Position numbers and translations under genes: made by a program. Of a stretch of DNA of 25,111 bases, positions 7,806 to 15,224 are shown in pieces. Under the pieces are notes generated by a model that saw only the letters and a list, made by a program, of their open reading frames with translations, was not told where the DNA came from and did no database searches. This stretch comes from JAQBYK01 sp964499425. GTDB lineage: Bacteria; Patescibacteriota; Gracilibacteria; UBA1369; LOWO2-01-FULL-3. The stretch is from assembly GCA_964499425.1 (NCBI GenBank), contig CAZCLD010000013.1, positions 1-25,111 on the forward strand, read 5' to 3'. How positions within the stretch are numbered: the first letter of the stretch is position 1; each line of letters opens with the position of its first letter.

Positions 7806-8813
7806 ATGCCAACTCCTGAAAAAAGAGCTGTCAGTGAAAAGCAGGATGTGCCGAAAACTAAAGAGGAATCTCCGGAAGCTGTTTTAGCTGCTCAAATTGA
7901 AAAGACAGCAAGACGAAGGGCTGGATATACACGTAGGTTTTTCAAAAGAGAGGGGATTGAAGGTGGAACTTTTGTGGAAGCGTTAAAGAAGGATCCTTAT
8001 GGGATTGAGGTCAATTTTGAGGATGATGCCAGTCTTGCTCTTGGTGTTCATGAATTGCAGAAGGTTTTGGGATTTCCTAAGAAGGATTCGTCTAAGGGTT
8101 GTGATGGGAAGTTTGGAAAGCTCACTTATGCAGCCTTTAGGAAAGTAAGTGTACGTGCGCATGCTAGAGCGCTTAGAACTGGAGATGAGGAAGCCATGGG
8201 ATTAGTGAAAACGAGTCCAGCTGCTGGAGCTAATCCTGCTCAGGAACCAACGGCTGTGCCGGCATCTGAATCTGTATCATCTTCTTCTCCTGAGGGGGAT
8301 ATCGATAGCCCCGAAGGTAATGAAGGATTGGATGCAACAATGGGGAACCTTTTTAGTAAATATGCAGATTTGATTAAGTATAAGGGGTCTGATCCTGTAA
8401 AAAGAAGGATTGCTAAAGCGCTATATAGGTATTGCTCTAAGAATGTTAAGGAAAAATGTGAAACTTTTGCTGCAATTTTGACCAGAGGGTTGCGAGAAAT
8501 CATTACTGGTGAAAAAACTAGGCATTTTGTGTTTCGTATGCCCATTGCAAGACCCGCTACTGCTGCTCTTCGGGGAATAAAGGTTAGAGACTTAACACCA
8601 GAACTAGTGCGAAAATATGTGAGACCTGGAATGGTCTTCTTTGTTAATAGTCCTAGAAGGCATAAGGGTCGCAATAAAATAGTTCCAGGTACATCTCATA
8701 AATTGCCAAGAATCTCTGACAAGAGGCATTGGTTTACTCTTACCCATTTTGATTCTAGTGGAGAGCCTGTCTTTGCTGATAATGGGGGAACAAAAGGCCT
8801 CTATCTTTCATGA
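7806..8813 (+). CDS. Peptidoglycan-binding-like / NlpC-CHAP-like cysteine peptidase (3' end frame-disrupted)
   Basis: A 335-residue protein. Residues 74-116 fit a PG_binding_1-type domain: VHELQKVLGF followed by DGKFGKLTYAAF, the DGxFGxxTxxA signature. A Ser/Pro/Glu-rich linker (about 136-176) leads to a C-terminal domain with candidate papain-like residues: Cys218 (KEKCETF, helix start), His308 (KRHWFTL) and Asp325-Asn326 (FADNGG). This suggests a cell-wall amidase/endopeptidase of the NlpC/P60-CHAP type, but the match is by pattern only. There is no signal peptide (MPTPEKRAVSEKQDV). The frame ends at a TGA at 8811-8813, but a good continuation lies in the -1 frame (8810-8941). One extra G in the G5 run at 8784-8788 would join them as ...DNGGNKRPLSFMRKWLG..., so the annotated end is probably not the natural one. 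Confidence 0.75.
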   Translation: MPTPEKRAVSEKQDVPKTKEESPEAVLAAQIEKTARRRAGYTRRFFKREGIEGGTFVEALKKDPYGIEVNFEDDASLALGVHELQKVLGFPKKDSSKGCDGKFGKLTYAAFRKVSVRAHARALRTGDEEAMGLVKTSPAAGANPAQEPTAVPASESVSSSSPEGDIDSPEGNEGLDATMGNLFSKYADLIKYKGSDPVKRRIAKALYRYCSKNVKEKCETFAAILTRGLREIITGEKTRHFVFRMPIARPATAALRGIKVRDLTPELVRKYVRPGMVFFVNSPRRHKGRNKIVPGTSHKLPRISDKRHWFTLTHFDSSGEPVFADNGGTKGLYLS

Positions 8814-8941
8814 GGAAGTGGCTTGGTAGAAGTAATAGAGTTGTATTGAACATTCATGACCCGTTGCATGATCTGCGTGGGCGTATGGTTGCACGAGGCA
8901 AGAGTGTTGCCTTACAGGATCAGCCTATTCCAAAGCAATAA
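8810..8941 (+). CDS. Shifted-frame continuation of the upstream gene, or a coupled 43-residue ORF
   Basis: ATG 8810-8812 overlaps the upstream TGA (ATGA) and opens a 43-residue frame, MRKWLGRSNRVVLNIHDPLH... to TAA 8939-8941. The peptide reads like the end of an enzyme domain rather than a stand-alone small protein, and the frame is already open upstream (...NKRPLSF before the Met), which supports a one-base deletion in the G5 run at 8784-8788 over a true second gene. A translationally coupled micro-ORF is the alternative. It ends 11 nt from the convergent SecDF stop. Confidence 0.55.
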   Translation: MRKWLGRSNRVVLNIHDPLHDLRGRMVARGKSVALQDQPIPKQ

Positions 8942-8952
8942 ACCGCTGTAGC

Positions 8953-11900
8953 TTAGGTTTCAGTGTGTTTTCTCCTTCTTCTTGTATTCCAATTAACCAG
9001 CAATGGAGTAGCAAGGAATATTGATGAATAAGTTCCGATTGCCGTACCTATAGTTAGAGCTAGAACAAAATAGAATATCGTTGGGCTGCCCCATAGGAGG
9101 ACAGCTATTAGCGTAATTAGTGTTGATACTGATGTATTGATTGAACGCGCCAGAGTTTGGCTGAGTGCTTTGTCTGCACTCTGTGCAAGGGTATCGTTTG
9201 AGCCGTGTATAAGATTCTCTCTTAATCGGTCTAAAACTACAATTGTATCATTCACTGAATAACCAAATACTGTGAGCATTGCCGTAATAAATAGTGCATC
9301 AATTTCTACACTTAAGAATTGTCCCAAGATTACGAATACACCAGTAACAATTATTACATCATGTAGCAATGCTACAATTGCTGTTGCACCAAATCTCCAG
9401 GGGCTGACCTCTTTTGGGATCTTTCTAAAGGCGAAAGCTACATACACAATTATCATTACTAGAGCAAAGATTATGGCTATTACTGCTTTGTGGAGCAGTG
9501 TTTTTCCAATTACGGGGCCAATTGTTGTAAATCTTGGTTCGGTGAATTTTGGGAGTTTTCCCCTCATTTGGTCAATCAACTGGTCGTGAGTTTCTGAAGT
9601 CAGGTATTTTGTTTTAACAATGAAGCTGTTTTCGCCTGATTCAGTTATTTTTATTCCGCTTAGGTCGAGTAGTCCTGTTTTATCAGCTCTTAACATTGGT
9701 TCTTCTTCGGTGCTGTCAGTTGTTGTCTCTGGTGTTACCTCTGGGATTTCTGCTGCTTCTGCGCTGTCCTTGTTTTCCTCAATCTCCTTTAAGGTATTTG
9801 CTAAGGTTTCTTTCGAAATTTCTTCTTCAAATCTAAATTCGAGTAGTGTTCCTCCCTTGAAATCTATGCCTAAGTTTAGGCCAAAAGCGAACATAGATAT
9901 TACTGCAATTGCTATGAGCAATCCAGAAAATGAGAACCAAACTTTGGATTTTTTTATGAACTTGAGAGGTGTTCTCTCCCTCTTTTCCTTAACACCGAAA
10001 GCTCTCATATTTTCTGCTATTTTCTTTCCTACGAAACCATAAAGAAGGGTTCTGGTTATTGTAATTGCAGTGAACATTGATACTAGAATTCCGGCTGCCA
10101 GATTGAAGGCGAATCCGCGAATTATCGAACTACCAAAGTAGAATAAGATTGCACATGTAAGTAGTGTTGAAAAATTTGAGTCGCGGATGGCGCTCCAGGC
10201 TCTGTGAAAGCCGCTATCGATGGCTGATCCAAGTGTTTTTCCTGCTCGTAGTTCCTCTTTTAGGCGTTCAAATATTAGGATGTTTGCGTCTACGGCCATT
10301 CCTATTGAAAGAATGATACCCGCAATACCTGCAAGTGTAATTACAACTCCAGTTTTGAGCAGGAAGGTTAGGAAGAAAAATCCGAAACAACTTAGGACAA
10401 AGGATAGAAGTTTCTCCCATCCAGAATCTTTGTTGTTGACGATTTTGGTTACAAGGAAGCCAAAAATTATTAGAGAGACGCCAAGTGCGATACCGAGATG
10501 GAGCTCTGCTTTGATAAGGAATAATAGGATGACTCCGTATATAAAGAGGGCTGCGTTTGCGACGAGACCAGGAAGGCGATAGTAGATTAACATGAATATC
10601 ATGACTAATATTAGGCCTATGAATCCTGCCCAAAGGCTTTTAGATAGTGCTTCTTGGCCGAGAGTTGCTCCTATTGTGTATTCGCCTGTGAGGACTATTG
10701 GTGCTGGGATTGCACCGGTATTTAGGTCTCTAGCTAAAGCTTGTGCTTCCTCATTGCTGAATTGGCCAGTGATTTGTGCGCTGCCTCCAGAGATTTTCTC
10801 ATTTACGTTTGGTGCTGAAATCAAATCTCCGCCAACAAAAATTGCTATAGGTTTTCCTACGTTTCGCTCTGTTATTTCCTCAAATAAATTTCCACCTTCA
10901 TCATTAAACTGGATGCTTACGTATGATTGGAAGAAACTATCCAATTGTACATCTGCGCGTACAAAGTGTTCTCCAGTTAAGCCAGTATCTTTCCATGGAT
11001 CTGATTTTGTGGAGTAGCTGATTGATTCATATTTGTATTTCTTCTCTTTCACATCTGCTCGAATTGCGTCCGCTTTTATGATGTGATAGCCGAATTGGGT
11101 TTTCGTGATTTCAGTTACATCTCCTACTTCTTCAAGTGCTAGAGCAGCTTCCTCAAAATCAAAAACATAGGTACCGTCTCCGGTTACAGGTGTAGTCAAT
11201 TTTCCTCCCAATTCTTTATTGCTGCTATCATCTGAGAACTCTTTTGCTAGATCACTGAAATTATTACTGTTTTCAAATTTTTCTACTACTTCTTTGGCAA
11301 GTGTGTAAGCTTCATCTTCACTTCTTGTAATTGTTGCGTCTGCGCTGTCTAATCCCTCCCATGAAATCAGAATGTGGCTTGTGTCTACTTCTTTTTCGAA
11401 TCTTATTTCCTCAGTAGTATCTGCGAGTTTTAGTATTGCGAGTCCTGTTTCTTGGATTGCTTGGCCGCTTGATGGATCTAAAACAAAGTCGCCTGTGATC
11501 TCTACTAATTCATCTGTGTGCTGCCCAATCTCAAGTCCTTCTAGAGCTTCTTTGATCGTTGGAGGTAATTCGCTAACAAAAGTAAATTCGGAAGTGTCAT
11601 AGCTTACTTTTCCTGGGTACGCTTGTTGCTCTTCTTGCCCTACGATTGAGTAGTTTGCTCCTTCTTTAATCTTGTCGAGTGCTGCTTGGGCCTGTTCTTG
11701 TACTTTTTCTTTTTCTTGTGGATCTAATTCTCCTTTTTCCTCTTTGAATTCAAGTTGAATCGTTTTTCCAACGGTTGCTTTTGCTTTCTCCAGACTAACT
11801 AGTTTTCTTTCGTCATCTGTTATTTCGTCGATCGGCTTTGGATCGTCTAAATATGTGTCGATGTCTTCTTGTTCGAGGATTGCGGTTTCGGCTAGCTCTA

Positions 11901-12225
11901 CGATAATGTGAGTTTCACCGGCTAATGTTGATCGAAATATATTTGGTTCTGCTACACCAAGTCGATTTACTCTTCTCTCTATTACTTCTTGTACTCCCTG
12001 GGTAATGCTCTCTTTGTCTGATTCGGGGACTTTTCTTAGATCGATTTTGTAATCGAGTTGTGATCCACCTTGGAGGTCGAGACCGAGATGAATTTTAGAT
12101 TTTTGGAAGAAATCGGGCACAGTTGGAAGAATCTTTCCCTGTTTTTCCGCTGGTACATCGAAAAAGCCAAGTACTAGAGTTACAATCAAAATTGCTAGTA
12201 ATTTCCAAGATAGATATTTTTTCAT
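8953..12225 (-). CDS. secDF: SecD-SecF fusion with inserted parvulin (PpiC) domain
   Basis: A 1090-residue fused protein-export motor subunit. It uses the proton gradient to help pull proteins out of the SecYEG channel. SecD part: TM1 (about 6-22), HLGLDLQGGSQLDYK (46-60), P1 head, then a membrane block with GIILSIGMAVDANILIFERL. SecF part: LNLGIDFKGGTLLEFRF and FGYSVNDTIVVLDRLREN. Set into the SecD P1 region is a clear parvulin peptidyl-prolyl isomerase domain (about 282-388): TSHILI (His284), NNFSDLAKEFSDDSS, LGGKL, FEEAALAL, TKTQFGYHIIKAD (His381). Residues about 157-270 look like a second, degenerate parvulin module lacking both His. Separate SecD and SecF are usually about 500-600 and 300 residues, and the insert explains most of the extra length. 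Its ATG is 9 nt after the cupin stop; no SD is seen. Confidence 0.93.
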   Translation of the reverse strand: MKKYLSWKLLAILIVTLVLGFFDVPAEKQGKILPTVPDFFQKSKIHLGLDLQGGSQLDYKIDLRKVPESDKESITQGVQEVIERRVNRLGVAEPNIFRSTLAGETHIIVELAETAILEQEDIDTYLDDPKPIDEITDDERKLVSLEKAKATVGKTIQLEFKEEKGELDPQEKEKVQEQAQAALDKIKEGANYSIVGQEEQQAYPGKVSYDTSEFTFVSELPPTIKEALEGLEIGQHTDELVEITGDFVLDPSSGQAIQETGLAILKLADTTEEIRFEKEVDTSHILISWEGLDSADATITRSEDEAYTLAKEVVEKFENSNNFSDLAKEFSDDSSNKELGGKLTTPVTGDGTYVFDFEEAALALEEVGDVTEITKTQFGYHIIKADAIRADVKEKKYKYESISYSTKSDPWKDTGLTGEHFVRADVQLDSFFQSYVSIQFNDEGGNLFEEITERNVGKPIAIFVGGDLISAPNVNEKISGGSAQITGQFSNEEAQALARDLNTGAIPAPIVLTGEYTIGATLGQEALSKSLWAGFIGLILVMIFMLIYYRLPGLVANAALFIYGVILLFLIKAELHLGIALGVSLIIFGFLVTKIVNNKDSGWEKLLSFVLSCFGFFFLTFLLKTGVVITLAGIAGIILSIGMAVDANILIFERLKEELRAGKTLGSAIDSGFHRAWSAIRDSNFSTLLTCAILFYFGSSIIRGFAFNLAAGILVSMFTAITITRTLLYGFVGKKIAENMRAFGVKEKRERTPLKFIKKSKVWFSFSGLLIAIAVISMFAFGLNLGIDFKGGTLLEFRFEEEISKETLANTLKEIEENKDSAEAAEIPEVTPETTTDSTEEEPMLRADKTGLLDLSGIKITESGENSFIVKTKYLTSETHDQLIDQMRGKLPKFTEPRFTTIGPVIGKTLLHKAVIAIIFALVMIIVYVAFAFRKIPKEVSPWRFGATAIVALLHDVIIVTGVFVILGQFLSVEIDALFITAMLTVFGYSVNDTIVVLDRLRENLIHGSNDTLAQSADKALSQTLARSINTSVSTLITLIAVLLWGSPTIFYFVLALTIGTAIGTYSSIFLATPLLVNWNTRRRRKHTET

Positions 12226-12234
12226 AGTTTTTGG

Positions 12235-12662
12235 TTATGAACTTTTATGTAATTTTTTGTCTAATTCTTCGTCATTGCCCTCTCCCTTTCTGCCATAGTC
12301 GTCCTCTAGCTTTACTACATCTGTAAGATCAGGTGTAGATACTTCGAAAACCTCGCTATCTTCTAGGGCTTCTAAACGGTGGACAGTATATGGATGCACT
12401 TCGAATTTGTCACCTGGATTTAGGATTTTCTCTTGCAGATCATTCTTATCTGTACCGTAAGTAAGTTTTACCTTTCCTTTGTAGATATATTGAGTTTCGC
12501 GTTTTTTTTCGTNNNNNNNNNNNNNNNNNNNNNNNNNNNNNNNNNNNNNNNNNNNNNNNNNNNNNNGATATGGAGAATTTTCCCCGCATATTTGTTGGTG
12601 TGTGCAAACCAAATCTCCTTGCCCCATGGTTTAAGTTTTGTTTCGGTATTGTGATCGCTCAT
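12235..12662 (-). CDS. Cupin, mannose-6-phosphate isomerase type (interrupted by assembly gap)
   Basis: The N-terminal part (MSDHNTETKLKPWGKEIWFA, ATG 12662) has the KPWG-E-W opening of the C-terminal cupin domain of type II phosphomannose isomerases. After the N-run it resumes with EKKRETQYIYKGKVKLTYG, NPGDKFEVHPYTVHRLEALE, the usual beta-barrel with metal-binding His. The two halves lie in different frames because the 54 Ns are only an estimate of the true gap; the missing piece should hold the first cupin motif, including a conserved His. The in-frame TTG at 12674 is an earlier but weaker start. Predicted role: interconversion of fructose-6-P and mannose-6-P, or a related sugar-phosphate step feeding manC, two genes upstream. 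It lies 28 nt after the amidohydrolase-like gene. Confidence 0.8.
12513..12566. other. Assembly gap (54 N)
   Basis: Fifty-four consecutive unresolved bases inside the cupin gene. The reading frames on the two sides differ by 2 nt modulo 3, so the real gap length is not 54. Confidence 0.99.
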
Positions 12663-12690
12663 AATTGGCGTCAATATACTCGAATTTGAC

Positions 12691-13467
12691 CTATTTTGAA
12701 AGGGTTCTGTAGAGTTTTATTAGTGCTTTATTTAAAGCAGTTTGCATTAGGTGGAGAGCCTTCAAATCAGTATGTTTGCTGATAGGGTTAGCTACAAAGT
12801 CGAGATTGTACTCGATTTGAATGGTATAAAGTGGGTTTTTTGTGTCGAGTTTGCTGAGCCAAGAGGTGTTGTATCCGCCTTCATATATTTCGTTTATTTC
12901 GACGCGAACATTCATGGTTTTAGTAATTTCCTTTTGAAGGAATTTGAGTAGTTTAGCAGGGGCTGATATGTGGGGATATTTTTTTGTCTTGCGTCCAGTG
13001 ATGGGTTCGCCCAAATTTGAGAGAACAAAGCCTGGCATATATTCGTGTTGTTGATTTAGTGGGTGATCACCAGATGTGTTGTGATATTCAATTACGAGAA
13101 GGGGATTTTTTGTCTTTGAATCTATTTCTTGTATCTTTTTTTCTAGCTTTTCGTGATACGGCAGCCAATATTCTTTTAGGATCAATGACTTCTCTTTTTT
13201 GCTAAACTTTTTGCCTTTTTTGAAAACGGGTCGACCAAAGAAGTCGTGATTATGAAAAGCGAGCTCATTTGGTGGACGATTGAGGTCACATACTAGGCGA
13301 TGGGTTTTAGCTTTTTGAATATATTTTGCGCAGCTAAATTCTTTTAGTCGATCCGTAAGAGGATCGCTGCATTTCCAAATTTCGTAATCGCAGAGTGCGA
13401 TACGGTTTCTTATTTTTCGGTCGTGAATTTTTGATTGCGCGTGAGGTGCGCTAATAATAATCGGCAT
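12691..13467 (-). CDS. N-formylglutamate amidohydrolase-like hydrolase
   Basis: A 258-residue soluble protein with the pattern of the FGase/HutG-like zinc hydrolase family (PF05013): MPIIISAPHAQ at the start, VCDLNRPPNE (about 60-69), LLVIEYHNTSGDH (metal/substrate region), EINEIYEGGYNT and YTIQIEYNLDF. Members hydrolyse an N-formyl or N-acyl amide bond of amino acids; the true substrate varies and no histidine-degradation genes are nearby, so a role in histidine use is unlikely. It sits between manC (39 nt upstream) and the cupin gene (28 nt downstream), suggesting that it was recruited to the same sugar-nucleotide operon or simply co-transcribed. Start at ATG 13467; the leader is A-rich without an SD. 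Confidence 0.78.
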   Translation of the reverse strand: MPIIISAPHAQSKIHDRKIRNRIALCDYEIWKCSDPLTDRLKEFSCAKYIQKAKTHRLVCDLNRPPNELAFHNHDFFGRPVFKKGKKFSKKEKSLILKEYWLPYHEKLEKKIQEIDSKTKNPLLVIEYHNTSGDHPLNQQHEYMPGFVLSNLGEPITGRKTKKYPHISAPAKLLKFLQKEITKTMNVRVEINEIYEGGYNTSWLSKLDTKNPLYTIQIEYNLDFVANPISKHTDLKALHLMQTALNKALIKLYRTLSK

Positions 13468-13506
13468 TTTGTTTTTGTTTTTCTCTTAATTATAGCAAAA
13501 AAGGGC

Positions 13507-14511
13507 TTATTGCTCAATTTCTTTTACTCTTTTGCTTTGTGCTTTATCGGAAACTAGGAGGCCATCCGGGGTGTCTACGATTATGGCATCTTTTAGGCCG
13601 ATGCCTTTGATTTCCTTTTTGTTATCGGCGTAAACCAAGCAGCCCTCACAGTCCAAGAGTTTTACTGGTCCACGTGTTATGTTCTGCCCTGGTGAATTGC
13701 TCATCTCGTTATATATTGCTTCAAAATTACCGATATCAGACCATCCAAGGTTAGCTTTTATGATTCTGACCTCTTTTGGGTCGACATGCTCCATAATAGC
13801 ATAATCGATAGAAATTTTTTCTAATTCTTTGTAGCGGTTGGTAGAATTGTTTTTGCCTATTTCTTGAAGAATCTTGTGGGTTTTGGGTTGAAGTTGCTTA
13901 AATTTCTCAAGGATGGTGGATGCTTTCCAAACGTATATTCCCGTATTCCAGAGGTAGTTACCGTCTTCAATGAATATTTCGGCAGTTTCTTTGTCGGGTT
14001 TTTCCTTAAAGCCCTCTAGCTCATAAATGTTTGTTTCAATCTCTTTTCCAAGTTTAACGTATCCATAATTGGTGTTTGGTTCGGTAGCTTCAACTTCGAC
14101 AATGTTTAAGTATCCTTTATTAGAAAGTTCTTCTGCGGTTTTGAGGTTTTCTTGAAATTCTCTCTTATTTTTGATGAGATGGTCGGCGTATATTATTGCC
14201 ATTACTTCGCCGGGATGGTTTTTTTCTATTGTGATAGCGGCATATCCAATGCAGGATGCAGTGTCTCTTAGGTGTGGTTCAATCAAAATGTTTTCCGTTG
14301 GGATTTGAGGGCAGAGTTTTTTTACTAGATCCAGGTGTTTTTCGTTGATTGCTAGGTAAATGTCTTCTGGTTTGAGAAAATCAATGCGATCAATGGCTTG
14401 TTCAATCATGGTCTTTTCTGAGACCAGTTTTTGGAATTGTTTTGGTTTTTCGAGGGTGGAAAGAGGCCAAAGTCTTGTGCCGCCTCCGCCAGCTAGTATC
14501 ACTGCCTTCAT
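13507..14511 (-). CDS. manC: Mannose-1-phosphate guanylyltransferase
   Basis: Makes GDP-mannose from mannose-1-phosphate and GTP, the donor for mannosylated glycans and a precursor of GDP-fucose and similar sugars. The 334-residue protein begins MKAVILAGGGGTRLWPLSTL, the nucleotidyltransferase signature, with Lys in EKPKQFQKL, and has the sugar-phosphate motif GFKEKPD. DIGNFEAIYNE matches the usual GWxxxGxW-like region near the C-terminus. It is the stand-alone enzyme: the isomerase domain often fused to it is missing but a separate cupin gene lies two genes downstream. The promoter TTACAA (14547-14542)-17-TAAAAT (14524-14519) predicts initiation near 14512, that is, directly at the ATG, so the mRNA would be leaderless. 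Confidence 0.93.
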   Translation of the reverse strand: MKAVILAGGGGTRLWPLSTLEKPKQFQKLVSEKTMIEQAIDRIDFLKPEDIYLAINEKHLDLVKKLCPQIPTENILIEPHLRDTASCIGYAAITIEKNHPGEVMAIIYADHLIKNKREFQENLKTAEELSNKGYLNIVEVEATEPNTNYGYVKLGKEIETNIYELEGFKEKPDKETAEIFIEDGNYLWNTGIYVWKASTILEKFKQLQPKTHKILQEIGKNNSTNRYKELEKISIDYAIMEHVDPKEVRIIKANLGWSDIGNFEAIYNEMSNSPGQNITRGPVKLLDCEGCLVYADNKKEIKGIGLKDAIIVDTPDGLLVSDKAQSKRVKEIEQ

Positions 14512-14518
14512 GTAGGGA

Positions 14519-14547
14519 ATTTTAACAGATTATTTCTTGATTTGTAA
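14519..14547 (-). promoter_or_regulatory. Promoter of manC, predicted leaderless
   Basis: -35 TTACAA at 14547-14542, 17-bp spacer, -10 TAAAAT at 14524-14519. Seven bases past the -10 is position 14512, next to the manC ATG (14511-14509), so the transcript would have no leader. Confidence 0.6.
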
Positions 14548-14563
14548 TAATTAAAGACGAATA

Positions 14564-14591
14564 GCGGCCCGCGTGCTTGACGCGGGGCCGC
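14564..14591 (-). terminator. GC-rich hairpin, likely intrinsic terminator of the lipoprotein gene
   Basis: On the minus strand GCGGCCCCGCG, a 7-nt loop and CGCGGGCCGC form a 10-bp all-GC stem with one bulged base, then TATTCGTCTTT, a modest T-rich tail. It lies about 48 nt after the stop codon of the GC-rich lipoprotein gene and before the manC promoter. Confidence 0.65.
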
Positions 14592-14639
14592 CGTTCGCTT
14601 GCTCGGTGGACACCGTGTGGAGCGATGGGCGAGTGGCTG

Positions 14640-15077
14640 CTACTGCGGGGTCGGGGACTGCCTCTTGGAGTGCCAGTCCTGGACCTTCTGCTGCAGCGCG
14701 CTCCAGCGCTCGTTGATCTTGAACTTCTCGCGAAGTCCCAGTCGTTCCTCCTCGAGCTGCCTGGCCGTAGCTGTCAGCCTGTCGAACCTGGCCTTGAGCT
14801 GGTCGGACCTTTCGGCGAACTCCGGAGAGCTCATCTCGAGGTGGAAGATGTCCCGGTAGACCTTCCAGAGCTTGACGGCGATCCCGTCGTGCGCGTCATT
14901 GAACGTCTTGTAGTCCGTGCGAAGGGTCTCGAACGCCACCTTGAGCTCCTGGATCTCCTTCTGGGCTGGGGTGAGAGTCATCGCTTGCTGGGCGGTGGTT
15001 GTCTCCTGGGACTGGCAGCCCGCGAGGGTGCCGGACAACACGAACAAGGCGCTCAGCAAGAGGCGGGTCATGGTCAT
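14640..15077 (-). CDS. Putative lipoprotein with coiled coil, GC-rich and probably foreign
   Basis: A 145-residue predicted lipoprotein: MTMTRLLLSALFVLSGTLAGC is a signal with lipobox LAGC (Cys21), followed by a short linker and a charged helical/coiled-coil region (KEIQELKVAFETLRTDYK, later TATARQLEEERLGLREK) ending RQSPTPQ. I do not recognise the family. Its base composition is unlike the neighbours: the stretch 14641-14700 has 40 G/C of 60, whereas 14101-14160 in manC has 18 of 60. It also has signals the other genes lack: SD GGAG at 15088-15085, 7 nt before the ATG, a leader of roughly 95 nt, a TTGACA/TATAGT promoter and a hairpin terminator. It therefore looks like an acquired self-contained cassette, or an assembly artefact, inserted between gpmI and manC. 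The long plus-strand open frame here is an antisense effect of high GC. Confidence 0.75.
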   Translation of the reverse strand: MTMTRLLLSALFVLSGTLAGCQSQETTTAQQAMTLTPAQKEIQELKVAFETLRTDYKTFNDAHDGIAVKLWKVYRDIFHLEMSSPEFAERSDQLKARFDRLTATARQLEEERLGLREKFKINERWSALQQKVQDWHSKRQSPTPQ

Positions 15078-15084
15078 GGGTCTT

Positions 15085-15088
15085 CTCC
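15085..15088 (-). promoter_or_regulatory. Shine-Dalgarno GGAG of the lipoprotein gene
   Basis: GGAG sits 7 nt before the ATG at 15077 and fixes that start over the second in-frame ATG two codons later. It is the only well-placed SD I see among the minus-strand genes of this window. Confidence 0.65.
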
Positions 15089-15101
15089 AAACGTGGTGTG
15101 A

Positions 15102-15135
15102 ATGAGCAAACGGTCAGGCTAGACACGTTGCTCAT
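15102..15135. repeat. 8-bp inverted repeat in the lipoprotein leader
   Basis: ATGAGCAA (15102-15109) and TTGCTCAT (15128-15135) are perfect inverted copies with an 18-nt loop, in the untranslated leader between promoter and SD. It could be an operator or an RNA hairpin controlling the gene. Confidence 0.5.
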
Positions 15136-15178
15136 CAAAGAGTAATGATAGCAGCGGGTACGTAGTGCTGACCCCTTA

Positions 15179-15206
15179 ACTATACGTATTTCCCGCAGTT
15201 TGTCAA
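15179..15206 (-). promoter_or_regulatory. Strong sigma70-type promoter of the lipoprotein gene
   Basis: -35 TTGACA (15206-15201), 16-bp spacer, -10 TATAGT (15184-15179): a perfect -35 and 5 of 6 in the -10. The start of transcription would be near 15172. An imperfect inverted repeat (GCGGG-TACGTA at 15154-15164 and TACGTA-TTT-CCCGC at 15183-15196) brackets the start site and overlaps the -10 and spacer, where a repressor could bind. Confidence 0.7.
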
Positions 15207-15224
15207 TGCCCCTAAAATGTGGTT

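Noticed and set aside
8784..8813. Programmed -1 ribosomal frameshift in the cysteine-peptidase-like gene
   Set aside because: No in-frame X-XXY-YYZ heptamer fits: slips at GGG GGA or ACA AAA would mismatch in the P site. A homopolymer indel or coupled start explains it more simply.
14577..15101. Plus-strand 174-codon open frame in the GC-rich cassette
   Set aside because: Antisense shadow caused by high GC. The minus-strand frame has promoter, SD, signal peptide with lipobox, and terminator; the plus-strand frame has none.
14548..15224. Transposon or integron cassette boundaries around the GC-rich segment
   Set aside because: I found no terminal inverted repeats at the edges, no target-site duplication, no attC-like site and no recombinase gene.
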